Assembly (NCBI RefSeq): GCF_003057745.1
Contig: NZ_QBJD02000006.1
Span: forward strand, 1-64,000
Source of the DNA: Enterobacter sp. RIT418
GTDB lineage: Bacteria; Pseudomonadota; Gammaproteobacteria; Enterobacterales; Enterobacteriaceae
Direction of reading: 5' to 3'
Length of the DNA stretch: 64,000 nt
The notes under the pieces were generated by a model. It saw only the letters and a program-made list of their open reading frames with translations, was not told the DNA's origin and did not search any database. Shown here piece by piece: positions 1 to 7,820 of this stretch (its first letter is position 1; each line of letters starts with the position of its first letter). The position numbers and the translations under genes were made by a program.

Positions 1-56
1 TCTTATAAATTAACAACAATGCCATTTAACAATTTGACTTTCCGTTACTCAGAGTA

Positions 57-854
57 TTAGACCATTTTAGTTAAAAGGTGTTCTGCAAGAGCCTCCTCTT
101 GATAGCATCGACTAACCAACATTTCAAAAAAAGGTTTTACATCACGATAAGCCACTGTTTTTTTTAATGGTAAAACGGTTTGTATACTTTTAAGAACAGT
201 CGAAAACTTCATTCGATTGAACCCTCTGCCATCACACTTTTGGCATTTTTTAAACACCGGAATTTCTTTCAGTAAGGTTTCTCTTCGATTCAACACTTTC
301 CCCCTGCCTCGGCACTGGCATTTACTTGGAATAGTTCCCTTACCATTACATTTTTTGCATAGTATTTTTACCACTTCACGCCTATGTAGATCATTTTCAT
401 GAATAACATGATCATTTTTGATAGTAGAATCGATTGATTCTGGAGAAGGGGAGGGCTTCCTGTTGGTAAAAACTTCTGCCTCAATAAATCCGGTGCTGTT
501 ACAATTCTCACAGTCACGCACATTTGAAGCACTTTTAGAGTAATCTTGATAGGCATAAGTACAAATTATTTTTATTAATTGCCTACATGTCTCAGGGGGG
601 TAACATTGAAAGACAGGATACTTCTTAGTATTCATCATTGCTACAGAATAAAGCTTAGTCAAAGCTTTCTCCGGTGAAATAATATCTATTTTAGCCAAAA
701 AAAGCTCGACGCCAAAAATACCTTTATTATCAAGGTAGCTGATTGCTGCTAACAGATCACTCTTTCTAAGATTATTGCCCGATGGAACTGATGGAACACC
801 ATTCAGATGAACATTCTGAGGTGAAAAAGAACGGGCGATTTGCTCAAGATTCAT
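57..854 (-). CDS. Phage Q-type antitermination protein (DnaJ-like zinc motifs)
   Basis: 265 residues. Known role of the family (lambdoid Q, Antiterm): loads onto paused RNA polymerase at the late promoter and lets it read through terminators into the lysis and morphogenesis genes. The sequence shows three CxxC-type knuckles in the second half: CENCNSTGF near residue 115, CKKCNGKG followed by CQCRGRGK near 168-188, and CQKCDGRGF near 203. This is the Cys/Gly arrangement of Q proteins that also resembles DnaJ zinc ribbons. The family call rests on this pattern. The gene is AT-rich and points out of the window, so any late genes it controls would lie to the left. An Rz lysis gene lies upstream of it rather than downstream, which suggests a rearranged prophage relic. 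It appears intact. Confidence 0.75.
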   Translation of the reverse strand: MNLEQIARSFSPQNVHLNGVPSVPSGNNLRKSDLLAAISYLDNKGIFGVELFLAKIDIISPEKALTKLYSVAMMNTKKYPVFQCYPPETCRQLIKIICTYAYQDYSKSASNVRDCENCNSTGFIEAEVFTNRKPSPSPESIDSTIKNDHVIHENDLHRREVVKILCKKCNGKGTIPSKCQCRGRGKVLNRRETLLKEIPVFKKCQKCDGRGFNRMKFSTVLKSIQTVLPLKKTVAYRDVKPFFEMLVSRCYQEEALAEHLLTKMV

Positions 855-1180
855 ATAATCTCTCCATAATCAGATTATCCATTATACCCATAGTTATGTA
901 CAAGATAGCTTTTCCCTTTCTAAAGAAAGCATAATGACCTGATGCTCAATTCACATCACCACTCATCCCATACGTGAAAATAAAAAAACACTCACTATAA
1001 CTCTGAGAATGATCATATAATATACAGCTACCTTAACTACTCCATCTTCTTGCTTAAGCTGTAAGATTAATTTACAGGCATATATCAAGAAATACAAATG
1101 GTTATTTGCATTTTTTTATTGCCCCCCATACAATGAAATAGCCACAAAACTGCCATCAAATTAAAGGATAGATTGTATTT
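855..1180. other. AT-rich gap between divergent Q-like and Cro/C1-type genes
   Basis: About 325 bases, strongly AT-rich, lying between the minus-strand antiterminator gene and the plus-strand HTH regulator. It must contain both promoters. I see no convincing ORF and no clear operator palindrome that I could assign. Confidence 0.5.
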
Positions 1181-1540
1181 ATGATTGAATTTGGAATTCG
1201 ATTAAAAAAACAACTTCATGAAATGGGCCTAAGCCAATCCGAATTCGGTAGGCGAATAGGCACCACATCTCAATCTGTTAATGGCTGGTGTCTTTCCGGC
1301 ACTCTTCCACGCCATGATGTTTTAAACAAAATATCAGAAATGACTGGCAAACCTCTATATTGGTTTTTTATGTCCGAAAATGAAGAAAAGGAATTGATGA
1401 ATACTATCAAACTATACTTCAGAAATAACATTTTACAACACTCTGATCACCCAAAGGAAATCAGAATATCACCCAGCATTCAAAAAGATTTTTCTTTGAG
1501 AGTACTAAATTCGAGATTAAGTAACGATGAAATATACTAA
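1181..1540 (+). CDS. Cro/C1-type (XRE) helix-turn-helix regulator
   Basis: 119 residues. Residues about 5-60 form an HTH_XRE domain: the segment GLSQSEFGRRIGTTSQSVNGW gives helices 2 and 3, followed by the LPRHDVLNKISEMTGKPLYW helix typical of lambda-repressor-like domains. The C-terminal 55 residues have no recognised peptidase (LexA/CI) motif, so this is a short Cro- or antitoxin-like regulator rather than a cleavable CI. AAAGGA lies 12 bases before the ATG, which is far for an SD. Its neighbours are phage-derived, so a role in the prophage relic is likely. Its DNA target is unknown. Confidence 0.75.
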   Translation: MIEFGIRLKKQLHEMGLSQSEFGRRIGTTSQSVNGWCLSGTLPRHDVLNKISEMTGKPLYWFFMSENEEKELMNTIKLYFRNNILQHSDHPKEIRISPSIQKDFSLRVLNSRLSNDEIY

Positions 1541-1725
1541 ATACAACAAAATTACATTCCACCAAAGACGTTAAAATGAATAGCATATAAACAAAAATAA
1601 AGAGCACATTACAGAAATTTCAATAAAACATTTAGTCACCCGTTCCCATTTAAACAAAAATATTTACCATAATTACCCTACAATATTTCGTAATGGCTCT
1701 TTATACTTCTCAACTATGATAATGT

Positions 1726-2244
1726 CTATCTCAAGCATTGCTCTCGAATATATTGCTGCAAACCGCTAATCATTTTCTCAGAAATCAAAATTTCTCTCCT
1801 GAGGGAGAAATAAGCCCGTTGAGCGTCTCGTGTAAGTTCGGGGCTGGCTGCATCAGCCACGCGGGTGGAGGTGGTGGGGATAGACATGCGACTCGGGCAG
1901 GTGGCGGCGATACGCAGCCGCTCAGCATCAGACTCAACACGATACTCAAGCTGGTTAATCGTATTTTTTGCTTCCCTGAGCTCAGTTGTAAGTTTTTCAT
2001 CTAGTTTCCGTACCTGTCTTGAGTTCTGTTGAAGATTAGTTATCTGGGATTTGGCCAGCGCCAATTCGAATGTAGAAGCCTCCAAGTGTGATTTGCTATT
2101 TTTCCACAAAACAAAAAATATAATCGCACATGTTAATAACAATAACAATATAGTAATAACAAATGTAAAAAGGATATTTTTTGAAAACAAAGCCCCCCCT
2201 TGACACTTTGAATTGAACAACACTGAGGATTCTGGAAACAGCAC
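1726..2244 (-). CDS. Phage Rz-type inner-membrane spanin
   Basis: 172 residues read from a GTG at 2244; a start nearer the membrane segment (around residue 21) is also possible. A transmembrane helix (about residues 24-46, FTFVITILLLLLTCAIIFFVLW) is followed by a long coiled-coil periplasmic stretch rich in Leu, Gln, Lys and Glu. The C-terminus has the Rz signature: RLRIAATCP near 109-117, a Pro/Thr stretch, then a helix with RDAQRAYFSLR and a terminal LQQYIREQC. Rz anchors in the inner membrane and joins the outer-membrane lipoprotein Rz1 to fuse the membranes in the last step of lysis. Rz1 is encoded inside this gene in another frame. No endolysin or holin is visible next to it, so it is a relic of a lysis cassette. 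Confidence 0.85.
   Translation of the reverse strand: MLFPESSVLFNSKCQGGALFSKNILFTFVITILLLLLTCAIIFFVLWKNSKSHLEASTFELALAKSQITNLQQNSRQVRKLDEKLTTELREAKNTINQLEYRVESDAERLRIAATCPSRMSIPTTSTRVADAASPELTRDAQRAYFSLRREILISEKMISGLQQYIREQCLR
1785..2000 (-). CDS. Rz1-like outer-membrane lipoprotein nested inside Rz
   Basis: 71 residues, wholly embedded in the Rz gene on the same strand in a different frame. It has a basic N-terminus, a hydrophobic segment and a lipobox LSGC near residue 28. The mature part is very proline-rich (CVSPPPARVACLSPPPPPAW). This is the hallmark of Rz1: a signal-peptidase-II processed, Pro-rich outer-membrane lipoprotein that forms the spanin complex with Rz. The full nesting matches lambda Rz/Rz1 architecture, so both frames have been kept open. 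Confidence 0.85.
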   Translation of the reverse strand: MKNLQLSSGKQKIRLTSLSIVLSLMLSGCVSPPPARVACLSPPPPPAWLMQPAPNLHETLNGLISPSGEKF

Positions 2245-2690
2245 CAGGTTATAGTCATGTTCAGAAAATGGAAACTATGTACTTCGTTGTTTATACAAGA
2301 TGATACTGACAGCGATAGAATACGTGGGAAGTGGATTCATATCCACTCATGCTATTTACTCCTTGATTTTCTAGTATTTAGGATGGGCATTCTACGAGCA
2401 TCGCCCCACATGAAAGATAGCTGGATGTGGTTTAAGATTGATAAAAAAAAACGCCCGATTAGTATCAGGCGTTTTGTATCAAACAGCTAAACTGTAAGAA
2501 TCAACTAAATTAATAAAATCAGATTTAATGTAATTGCTTCAATGTTTGAAGGTCACAAATATCCAGTGTTGTAATAAACATAAGTAAAATTTCCTTTGAG
2601 TGCAAGTGTGGTTTCATATTTTTTTTAAAAAAAATCATAACCTAATGAATTTTAATAAAATTCCCCCCCCCTTCACACTTAACATTGTTC
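2193..2690. repeat. Imperfect C-tract direct repeat pair (2193-2217 and 2663-2690)
   Basis: Two similar same-orientation sequences lie about 470 bases apart. Each is a run of C (7 and 9 bases), then TTGACACTT or TTCACACTT, then a related AT-rich stretch ending in ATTG. They flank a segment with no convincing gene except a terminator hairpin. They could mark the ends of a small degenerate insertion or a recombination event. Chance similarity is not excluded. Confidence 0.35.
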
Positions 2691-2785
2691 GTTCACAGAC
2701 AAAGAAAATACGTTGAAAACAGGAAGCCCGACAGCCCAAATGGTGAGTAGTACTAAAAGGATTATACTCCCTCTTACACTTCCCT
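2245..2785. other. Gene-poor AT-rich segment
   Basis: Between the Rz start and the ABC-transporter remnant I find only a terminator-like hairpin (2448-2475) and the right copy of a C-tract repeat. A 77-codon open frame on the plus strand (2257-2490) runs through that hairpin and resembles nothing I recognise, so I do not call it. Confidence 0.5.
2448..2475. terminator. Bidirectional intrinsic terminator
   Basis: Perfect 8-bp stem AAAACGCC (2448-2455) with GGCGTTTT (2468-2475) and a 12-base loop. A-rich sequence precedes it and T-rich sequence follows, so it could work on either strand. Confidence 0.7.
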
Positions 2786-2934
2786 CTAAATCTCCGCCAC
2801 ACTCTCAACAATCTCGCCTGCCGAAGAATCGTCATCGGCATCCCGTAACCCCTCCAACTCCCTAAAGCTCCCCTCTCCAGATACACAACCCGATCCGCAG
2901 AGGCGATGGTTTACGGGCGATGGGCAATCAGCAG
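2786..2934 (-). pseudogene. 3' end of a peptide/bacteriocin-exporter-like ABC transporter, truncated by an IS
   Basis: Reading leftward from the insertion element, the minus strand encodes RALLIAHRP, then a TAA (2913-2911), then TIASADRVVYLERGAL. This is the conserved H-loop and D-x-V/I-x-L stretch at the C-terminus of ABC export ATPases of the CvaB/MchF type (IAHRxETIxxADRVxYL). After one frame change it continues as REL-EGLRDADDD...EIVESVAEI and a stop at 2786. Three lesions are visible: truncation by the IS, an in-frame TAA and a frameshift. The rest of the transporter and any cognate microcin are not in the window. The exporter subtype is inferred from this short fragment only. Confidence 0.65.
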
Positions 2935-3742
2935 GGCTCTGTCGCGTTAAAGAATGGAAGATGAAGAAAACTGCGCAGCCTGTTTTTCAGACAGCCAGCA
3001 ATAAAATTGTTCTGCCGATGATAATCCGTCTCCGGCTGGGTGATGACATTGTCCCTTACGTATCATGTGGATTAACTCAACTCCTGCCAGTACCGTCTGC
3101 GCACGCCGGAATGATTTGAATCCCATCATCGAGCGTATCCGGCGTTTGATGTTTCGGTGATCCTGCTCAACCAGATTGTTCAGGTATTTACTCTGCCTGA
3201 CGGTAATAGTTTCTTCTTCAGGTTTACCGGCGTTGAGTGTAGTCAGCGCTACCATGTTGACGCCGCTTTTATCAATAGTCACCACCTCAGGTTCATCATG
3301 GTGTCGAATGGCTTTGCGAAAGAAGCCTAATGCCGCGGCAGCATCCCGCGTGGCGGTCAGCAGGAAATCAATGGTCTGGCCCGCAGTATCGACCGCGCGG
3401 TACAGATATTTCCACTGCCCCCTGACCCTGATGTAAGTTTCATCCATTCGCCAGCGGCGACCCACGGCACGTTTATGCCGACGAAATGCCTTATCCAGCA
3501 GTGGGACAAGACGAATGATCCACCGGTGAAGCGTGGAATGGTCGACGGTGATACCGCGCTCAGCCATCATCTCCTCCAGATTGCGCAGGCTGAGTGAGTA
3601 CGCCAAATACCAGCGGACACATTGCGCGATGATATCAACGGGATAATGCAGGCGTCTGAAGGCGTTCCGGATCAAAGTCATGGTCAGGTAATATCATAAA
3701 AAAACAGAAGATTACCCGACCTCGCCTTAATGCGACAGAACC
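2935..3742 (-). mobile_element. IS6-family insertion sequence, 808 bp
   Basis: The element is bounded by 16-bp imperfect inverted repeats: GGCTCTGTCGCGTTAA at 2935-2950 and the complement of GGTTCTGTCGCATTAA at 3727-3742 (14 of 16 match). It holds one transposase ORF. The ends match the GGNTCTGTCGCNTTAA pattern of IS6 family members. The flanking octamers (ATCAGCAG on the left, TCTGAAAG on the right) differ, so no 8-bp target duplication is present. That fits a deletion or recombination next to the element after insertion. Confidence 0.9.
2947..3681 (-). CDS. IS6-family DDE transposase
   Basis: 244 residues, full length for the family. An N-terminal HTH region contains the family stretch AERGITVDHSTLHRW (about 42-56). 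The DDE catalytic residues sit in MDETYIRV (D near 79), VTIDKSGV (D near 137) and NNLVEQDH (E near 173). A C-terminal MMGFKSFRRAQTVLAGVELIHM follows, as in IS26-like enzymes. The stop codon lies inside the left inverted repeat, which is usual for compact IS6 elements. The copy appears intact. I cannot name the exact IS from sequence alone. Confidence 0.9.
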   Translation of the reverse strand: MTLIRNAFRRLHYPVDIIAQCVRWYLAYSLSLRNLEEMMAERGITVDHSTLHRWIIRLVPLLDKAFRRHKRAVGRRWRMDETYIRVRGQWKYLYRAVDTAGQTIDFLLTATRDAAAALGFFRKAIRHHDEPEVVTIDKSGVNMVALTTLNAGKPEEETITVRQSKYLNNLVEQDHRNIKRRIRSMMGFKSFRRAQTVLAGVELIHMIRKGQCHHPAGDGLSSAEQFYCWLSEKQAAQFSSSSIL

Positions 3743-3758
3743 TCTGAAAGGGGGCGCG

Positions 3759-3845
3759 ATGCGCAGAGAATCGCTCGATAATGTCTTTATTCAGGCGGCT
3801 ATTATTGCATTAATCATTATTCTGCTGGCAATCTGGATTAGATAA
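3759..3845 (+). CDS. Candidate 28-residue hydrophobic membrane peptide
   Basis: A short ORF begins just outside the IS right end. A polar start (MRRESLDN) is followed by one 19-20 residue transmembrane segment (VFIQAAIIALIIILLAIWI) and a terminal Arg. A GAAAGGGGG Shine-Dalgarno-like stretch sits about 5 bases before the ATG. It has the size and shape of type I toxins or small single-span membrane proteins, but I recognise no family. It could equally be the start of a larger gene lost in the rearrangement beside the IS. Expression is unproven. Confidence 0.35.
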   Translation: MRRESLDNVFIQAAIIALIIILLAIWIR

Positions 3846-4459
3846 GAGACTTTTTGTCTCGCCTGTTTGCCGGGCTGCGGCTAACATCTTGCCCGGCAAA
3901 CCGTTCACGCATAGGAAATTGAAATTCTTCCAGCTCTGGAATGTGATGGTTGAAATTAAACTATTGCTTGATTGGTACGCCATCGAGGCTCTGAAAGATC
4001 ACTAAAAAAAAACAGGCCGGAAATTTCGGCGGTTCCGGCATAAAACCCCTATTTCTGCCTTTCCGGGCATCAAGGCAGCTATACCCGGCAAAAAGCGCAG
4101 CACACCGGGAGAAGCGCAATACAGGCAAAATACCTGATTTTACAGGCTGGCAAATACAGACATGAGAAAGGGTTTATCGACACATGATGCCCATAAACAG
4201 GTACACACTAAGTTAAAGCCCCCGGAAATTATTCCTCCAGTAAGACCCCGAACATGAGGCCATTTCAGCAAATTGCCACTCATCAGGAAAAACATGTGGA
4301 CTATGCTTTCTCTCCCCTCTTCCCGGAAGCGGTAACAGACGACACAATGGTGGTAAAAAAACAAATTATGTAATTAGCATACATTCCGCTGGTTAATCAA
4401 TGAATAGGCAATGATAGCGCGAAGTTATTTTTTATCCTGGTGTAAATAACAGGGAAATA
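3846..4459. other. Non-coding stretch with a strong hairpin
   Basis: About 610 bases with no gene I can support. A perfect 11-bp inverted repeat GTTTGCCGGGC (3865-3875) / GCCCGGCAAAC (3891-3901), without a T-run, follows the candidate membrane peptide. A 74-codon minus frame at 4140-4364 has no recognisable feature and poor codon structure, so it is left out. Confidence 0.45.
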
Positions 4460-4636
4460 ATGAAAATGAATATACTTTCATGCCGTCCAGCGAGGATAAC
4501 CCCGGACATTCCCGTCAGACACACCATGCAGGATATGGCAGGAAGGGATCGTGAAAAGCAACCGAAAAGACCAGTTGCTGCTCTTATTATATCCCCTGCA
4601 CTTCTGAAGCGCAGGATTCCAGCCAGCAGAGCGTGA
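4460..4636 (+). CDS. Small 58-residue protein preceding the nuclease-like gene
   Basis: An ORF too short for most gene finders. It starts at ATG 4460 with AGGGA 4 bases upstream, encodes a basic protein beginning MKMNILSCRPARITPDIPVRH and containing a VAALIISPALLKRR segment, and ends at TGA 4636. It lies 43 bases before the 532-residue gene on the same strand, so the two could be co-transcribed. It is loosely reminiscent of the short Icd/Ash-like proteins of P4-type islands, but this is only an impression and I assign no function. Confidence 0.45.
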   Translation: MKMNILSCRPARITPDIPVRHTMQDMAGRDREKQPKRPVAALIISPALLKRRIPASRA

Positions 4637-4679
4637 TGGCTGAGCCTCAGGTGATGCAGAATAACATAAGGAGAAAAGG

Positions 4680-6278
4680 ATGTTGCATAGTAAAAATGTT
4701 GGTGGTACAGAAATTTTCCGCGCGAGTGAAGCGCATGAGAGGAAAGTCTATAACAGAGTGAAAGAATGCGTTTTCAGGCATTTCAGTCCGGGACTCTACA
4801 CCGATAAAACCGACATTGTTAACATCGTTAATCTGATGTACAGGGAGTATTATGACATTCTCGATGAATACCTTCCTGCAATCCCTCCCCGGGAATTTGT
4901 GGCTTTCCTGACTGAACAGTATGAGCAATACGGGAAAGTATCAGACGCTCACAAACTCGGCGAACTCTCAGATGAAGACGAAGTCTTCTGGTCATCCTGG
5001 GCAATTTATGCCAGACGGGGCATCAAGCACATTCTGGAATTACTTTGTCGCTCCCGAATGGAATCGGGTAACGCTTGCGGCAGACAGGCCGTGGAGGAGG
5101 AGGCTATATCCATGGTTTTCATCGCAGCAGAAGAACTGGTGAGTCTCTACATGCGAAGTGATAATTACAGAAACATACTGGACGAAGTGACCCTGAGGTT
5201 AGATCCTGATGTGTACACCTACTTCCATGTTGCTCAGGACAGCAGTCATCAGTTTGACAAACGTCAGGCCTTCCGTGAAATCTCAAAATATGTTCCGGTA
5301 CCCATGTTTCTTCAGGACACGACCGCACACGCGGAAGTGTTAAATGTGAGCTTTACGGAAACAACCGGCATCAGCTATATGGATACGCTGGGTGTGATCC
5401 AGTGGCTTATCGATACGTACAGTGACAGAGAGCAGCCCGGACTGCCCGGAAGTTTTGTATGGAAGGACGCCATCAGAAAATTGACACACGCTTTCAGCAT
5501 AACCGCCTCGCAGGCCGAATTAATCATCGGTGGATTCACTCTGAGTGCTGACAATATGGAAGACCGCGAATTATTTCGTCCCAAACAGGAGTACCGGGCA
5601 TATAAACGGGGATTCTTCCGGGATCAATCCCATGGCGTGGACCAGGTCTTTTTCTCGCGCCGCATGGCTTTAGAGTGCCTGACACTCCTCGTGTCTGATG
5701 TGCCATTCCGCAAGCTTCCACCCGAGTGGCGCTCCCGGAGTGTGAATAACGCGCTCAATACGTTGTCCCTTAAGGCCGGACGCTGGTTTGAAAACGTGAT
5801 TGCGAATAATCTGACCGCCGCCGGCATCGTCGGGTCGACATCAGTGAAGGCGATAAGCCTTAATAAAAATGAACGGCTGAAAATCCCGGCCGACACCGGC
5901 GAGATAGACTTCCTCGGTTTTCATGAGGAGAAAAAATTACTGGTGATTATCGAGGTAAAACAGGTCGGTTTTGCCACTGAGCCCAGAATGCACCTGGATG
6001 ATTTATCAAAATTCACAGGCGGTCAGGACAATTACAGTACCCGGTTTATAAAAAAATATCGCTGGGTACTTGAGAACATTGACAGTGTGAAAAAACACTT
6101 TCATCACAAATTCGGCTTAACCACCGAACTCAACACAGCCGGCTACGCAATGGTTACACTCTACCCCACAATCGCCGCGACAAAAATAGAGGAGTTTACC
6201 TGCATTTCAGTTAGCGAGTTTATGCATGAATACCTTGAAAATGAGACATGGCCATTCAGTCAGACATCCTTGCGCTGA
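4680..6278 (+). CDS. Large protein with PD-(D/E)XK nuclease-like C-terminal domain
   Basis: 532 residues with an excellent SD (AGGAG, 6 bases before ATG). The first 380 residues are mostly alpha-helical with many acidic and aromatic residues and no family I recognise. Around residues 400-425 there is the core of a PD-(D/E)XK fold: TGEIDFLGF (conserved Asp), a hydrophobic strand KLLVIIEVKQ giving the E-x-K pair, and a preceding AGRWFENVIANNL helix carrying the usual Glu. A following segment with GGQDNYSTRFIKKYRWVLEN completes a restriction-endonuclease-like domain. No methyltransferase or helicase partner is adjacent. Location in a tRNA-borne island with antirestriction and phage genes makes a defence role plausible, but that is inference. 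Confidence 0.6.
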   Translation: MLHSKNVGGTEIFRASEAHERKVYNRVKECVFRHFSPGLYTDKTDIVNIVNLMYREYYDILDEYLPAIPPREFVAFLTEQYEQYGKVSDAHKLGELSDEDEVFWSSWAIYARRGIKHILELLCRSRMESGNACGRQAVEEEAISMVFIAAEELVSLYMRSDNYRNILDEVTLRLDPDVYTYFHVAQDSSHQFDKRQAFREISKYVPVPMFLQDTTAHAEVLNVSFTETTGISYMDTLGVIQWLIDTYSDREQPGLPGSFVWKDAIRKLTHAFSITASQAELIIGGFTLSADNMEDRELFRPKQEYRAYKRGFFRDQSHGVDQVFFSRRMALECLTLLVSDVPFRKLPPEWRSRSVNNALNTLSLKAGRWFENVIANNLTAAGIVGSTSVKAISLNKNERLKIPADTGEIDFLGFHEEKKLLVIIEVKQVGFATEPRMHLDDLSKFTGGQDNYSTRFIKKYRWVLENIDSVKKHFHHKFGLTTELNTAGYAMVTLYPTIAATKIEEFTCISVSEFMHEYLENETWPFSQTSLR

Positions 6279-6474
6279 TTCTGCACGCTTATGCCCACGT
6301 ATCCCTGGGATGTTTTCACTTGCGAAATCAGAACAAACCTTAAAACGGTGCTCCATGCGATGAAAAAATGTAAACCAGGAACTTAATGCTTTTAGCTGCC
6401 GGGTTGAGTTCCGCTACGGCAAAATGACGCCGAAAAATTCGTACCCGGAGTGGCTGACTGTGCGGCCAGGCAGA

Positions 6475-6508
6475 CTGACAGGAGGAGCTGCTGATATCCT
6501 CCCGTCAG
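6475..6508. repeat. Inverted repeat downstream of the nuclease-like gene
   Basis: CTGACaGGAGGA (6475-6486) pairs with TCCTCCcGTCAG (6497-6508) around a 10-base loop, with one central mismatch. It lies between the end of the nuclease-like gene and the convergent AlpA-like gene. It may be a transcription terminator without a marked T-run. The remaining roughly 180 bases before it hold no gene I can see. Confidence 0.45.
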
Positions 6509-6556
6509 ACTCCCGTATCCGGATTATTGCTGCCGTCACCAATATGCGTAAGTTCT

Positions 6557-6786
6557 TCAATGACCAGTACCAGTAGTGCGGGAATCTGTAATACGCTGCT
6601 GTACCCATACCTCCACTTCACTCCTGAGCCAGCGTGAACTGCGGCCGAGTTTAATGGGTTTAGGAAACAGTCCGTCCTGAATGAGTTTATAAAACCACTT
6701 ATCACTCAGTCCCGAAATTCTGTAATGAATGCCATATCCACAAGTCTGTCATTCAGCAGGTCAGCCGTAGTATGCATTTTTGTCAT
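6557..6786 (-). pseudogene. AlpA-family regulator with a frameshift
   Basis: AlpA proteins are about 70-residue MerR-like winged HTH activators of island excision or integrase genes. From ATG 6786 the frame reads MTKMHTTADLLNDRLVDMAFITEF and then hits a stop. In the next frame the strand continues GLSDKWFYKLIQDGLFPKPIKLG and SRWLRSEVEVWVQQRI, the classic AlpA recognition helix and wing, ending at 6557. One base added to the TTT run near 6715-6717 would restore a single frame. So this is either a one-base deletion in a homopolymer or a sequencing error. If real, the island has lost this regulator. Confidence 0.75.
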
Positions 6787-6905
6787 GACGATTTCTCTCT
6801 GTCTGAAGGGAATGAACGACAGGAGCACCAGAATGATTGATTTATCGTTAATCAGGTACTCCGCCATAACATTCCTTTCACCAATAGAAAAATACTTTCC
6901 CGTAA

Positions 6906-7535
6906 TCAGAACTGACTACAGCCAAAGTTACGCTGACCATCGGTACTATCCTTACTGTACTCTTTTGCCAGATAATTGACCCGGTTAGTTATTTCGGTAT
7001 ATTTCTCAGTAAACTTTTCGCTGTTCCGGCTCAGATGGTAATAACAGTTTTCAGGAAATTCTGTCAGGACATAATATTGCGTATGGTTTTTCATGGTATG
7101 GAGCCCCAGCGCCCTAACCCAGGCCTCCATAATCATCAGAGCCAGATTATGCGAATACCGACCATTTATGGCTGTATAACGCCCTGGATAGGCATATGCT
7201 TCTCTGTTAAGCAATAACGTAACATGGTAATGTTTTTTACCGGACTGATTGAATTCACGTACCCAGATATAACGTATCCGGCTGGGATGAATACGCTTGC
7301 CCTCATTATGCTTTTTCAGTAAGTCTGCAATAAGCTGTGAATTCAGGGATGCAAAAAACCGTGTAATTAGAGATGAATCCGTATTGCATGCAGTAGTATC
7401 AGTATCAGGTAAACGCAGATCGATTCTCAGTACCAGTATTCTTGGGTATTCCTGAATGGCTTTATCAATGATGTTCTGGATACGTTTTACATAAACGGAC
7501 TTTAGCATGCCATAGCTGGCTGTATTAATAATCAT
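6906..7535 (-). CDS. Inovirus Gp2 / YagK-YfjJ family protein
   Basis: About 209 residues from ATG 7535, which has AAAGG 8 bases upstream. A longer in-frame start at 7628 adds a hydrophobic N-terminus and is less likely. The body matches the YagK/YfjJ C-terminal domain (inovirus Gp2) common in CP4-type islands: LVLRIDLRLP (about 35-44), a RYIWVREFNQSGKKHYHVTLLLN core (His-hydrophobic-His rolling-circle-like strand) and a C-terminal YYVLTEFPENCYYHLSRN. The HYHVTLLLN strand resembles the HUH metal-binding motif of rolling-circle replication proteins. That suggests an origin from a phage replication protein. Its present role in islands is not known. Confidence 0.75.
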   Translation of the reverse strand: MIINTASYGMLKSVYVKRIQNIIDKAIQEYPRILVLRIDLRLPDTDTTACNTDSSLITRFFASLNSQLIADLLKKHNEGKRIHPSRIRYIWVREFNQSGKKHYHVTLLLNREAYAYPGRYTAINGRYSHNLALMIMEAWVRALGLHTMKNHTQYYVLTEFPENCYYHLSRNSEKFTEKYTEITNRVNYLAKEYSKDSTDGQRNFGCSQF

Positions 7536-7820
7536 TAGTTCATAACCTTTAAACGTGGGTTTATCCAATAGAATAATAATCAGCAGTATTAAATTGATAT
7601 ATTTACAGAGCGTTTCGCCCTGATACATTCTTAACCACTCTATGCATTATTCACACTAAATCAGAAACGCTTATCACACTGAGTAAATGACAGTATTACA
7701 TCTCACTTAGTTACACACTCAATATAAATAAACAAACCAAAATGTACACAACATAAAACACCCTACCAACATGACATCCATATCTTGATTAACACCTATG
7801 TGATGATTAATGCCTGTTTA

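Noticed and set aside
4140..4364. 74-codon minus-strand ORF in the gap after the IS
   Set aside because: No homology, poor start context and no neighbours supporting it.
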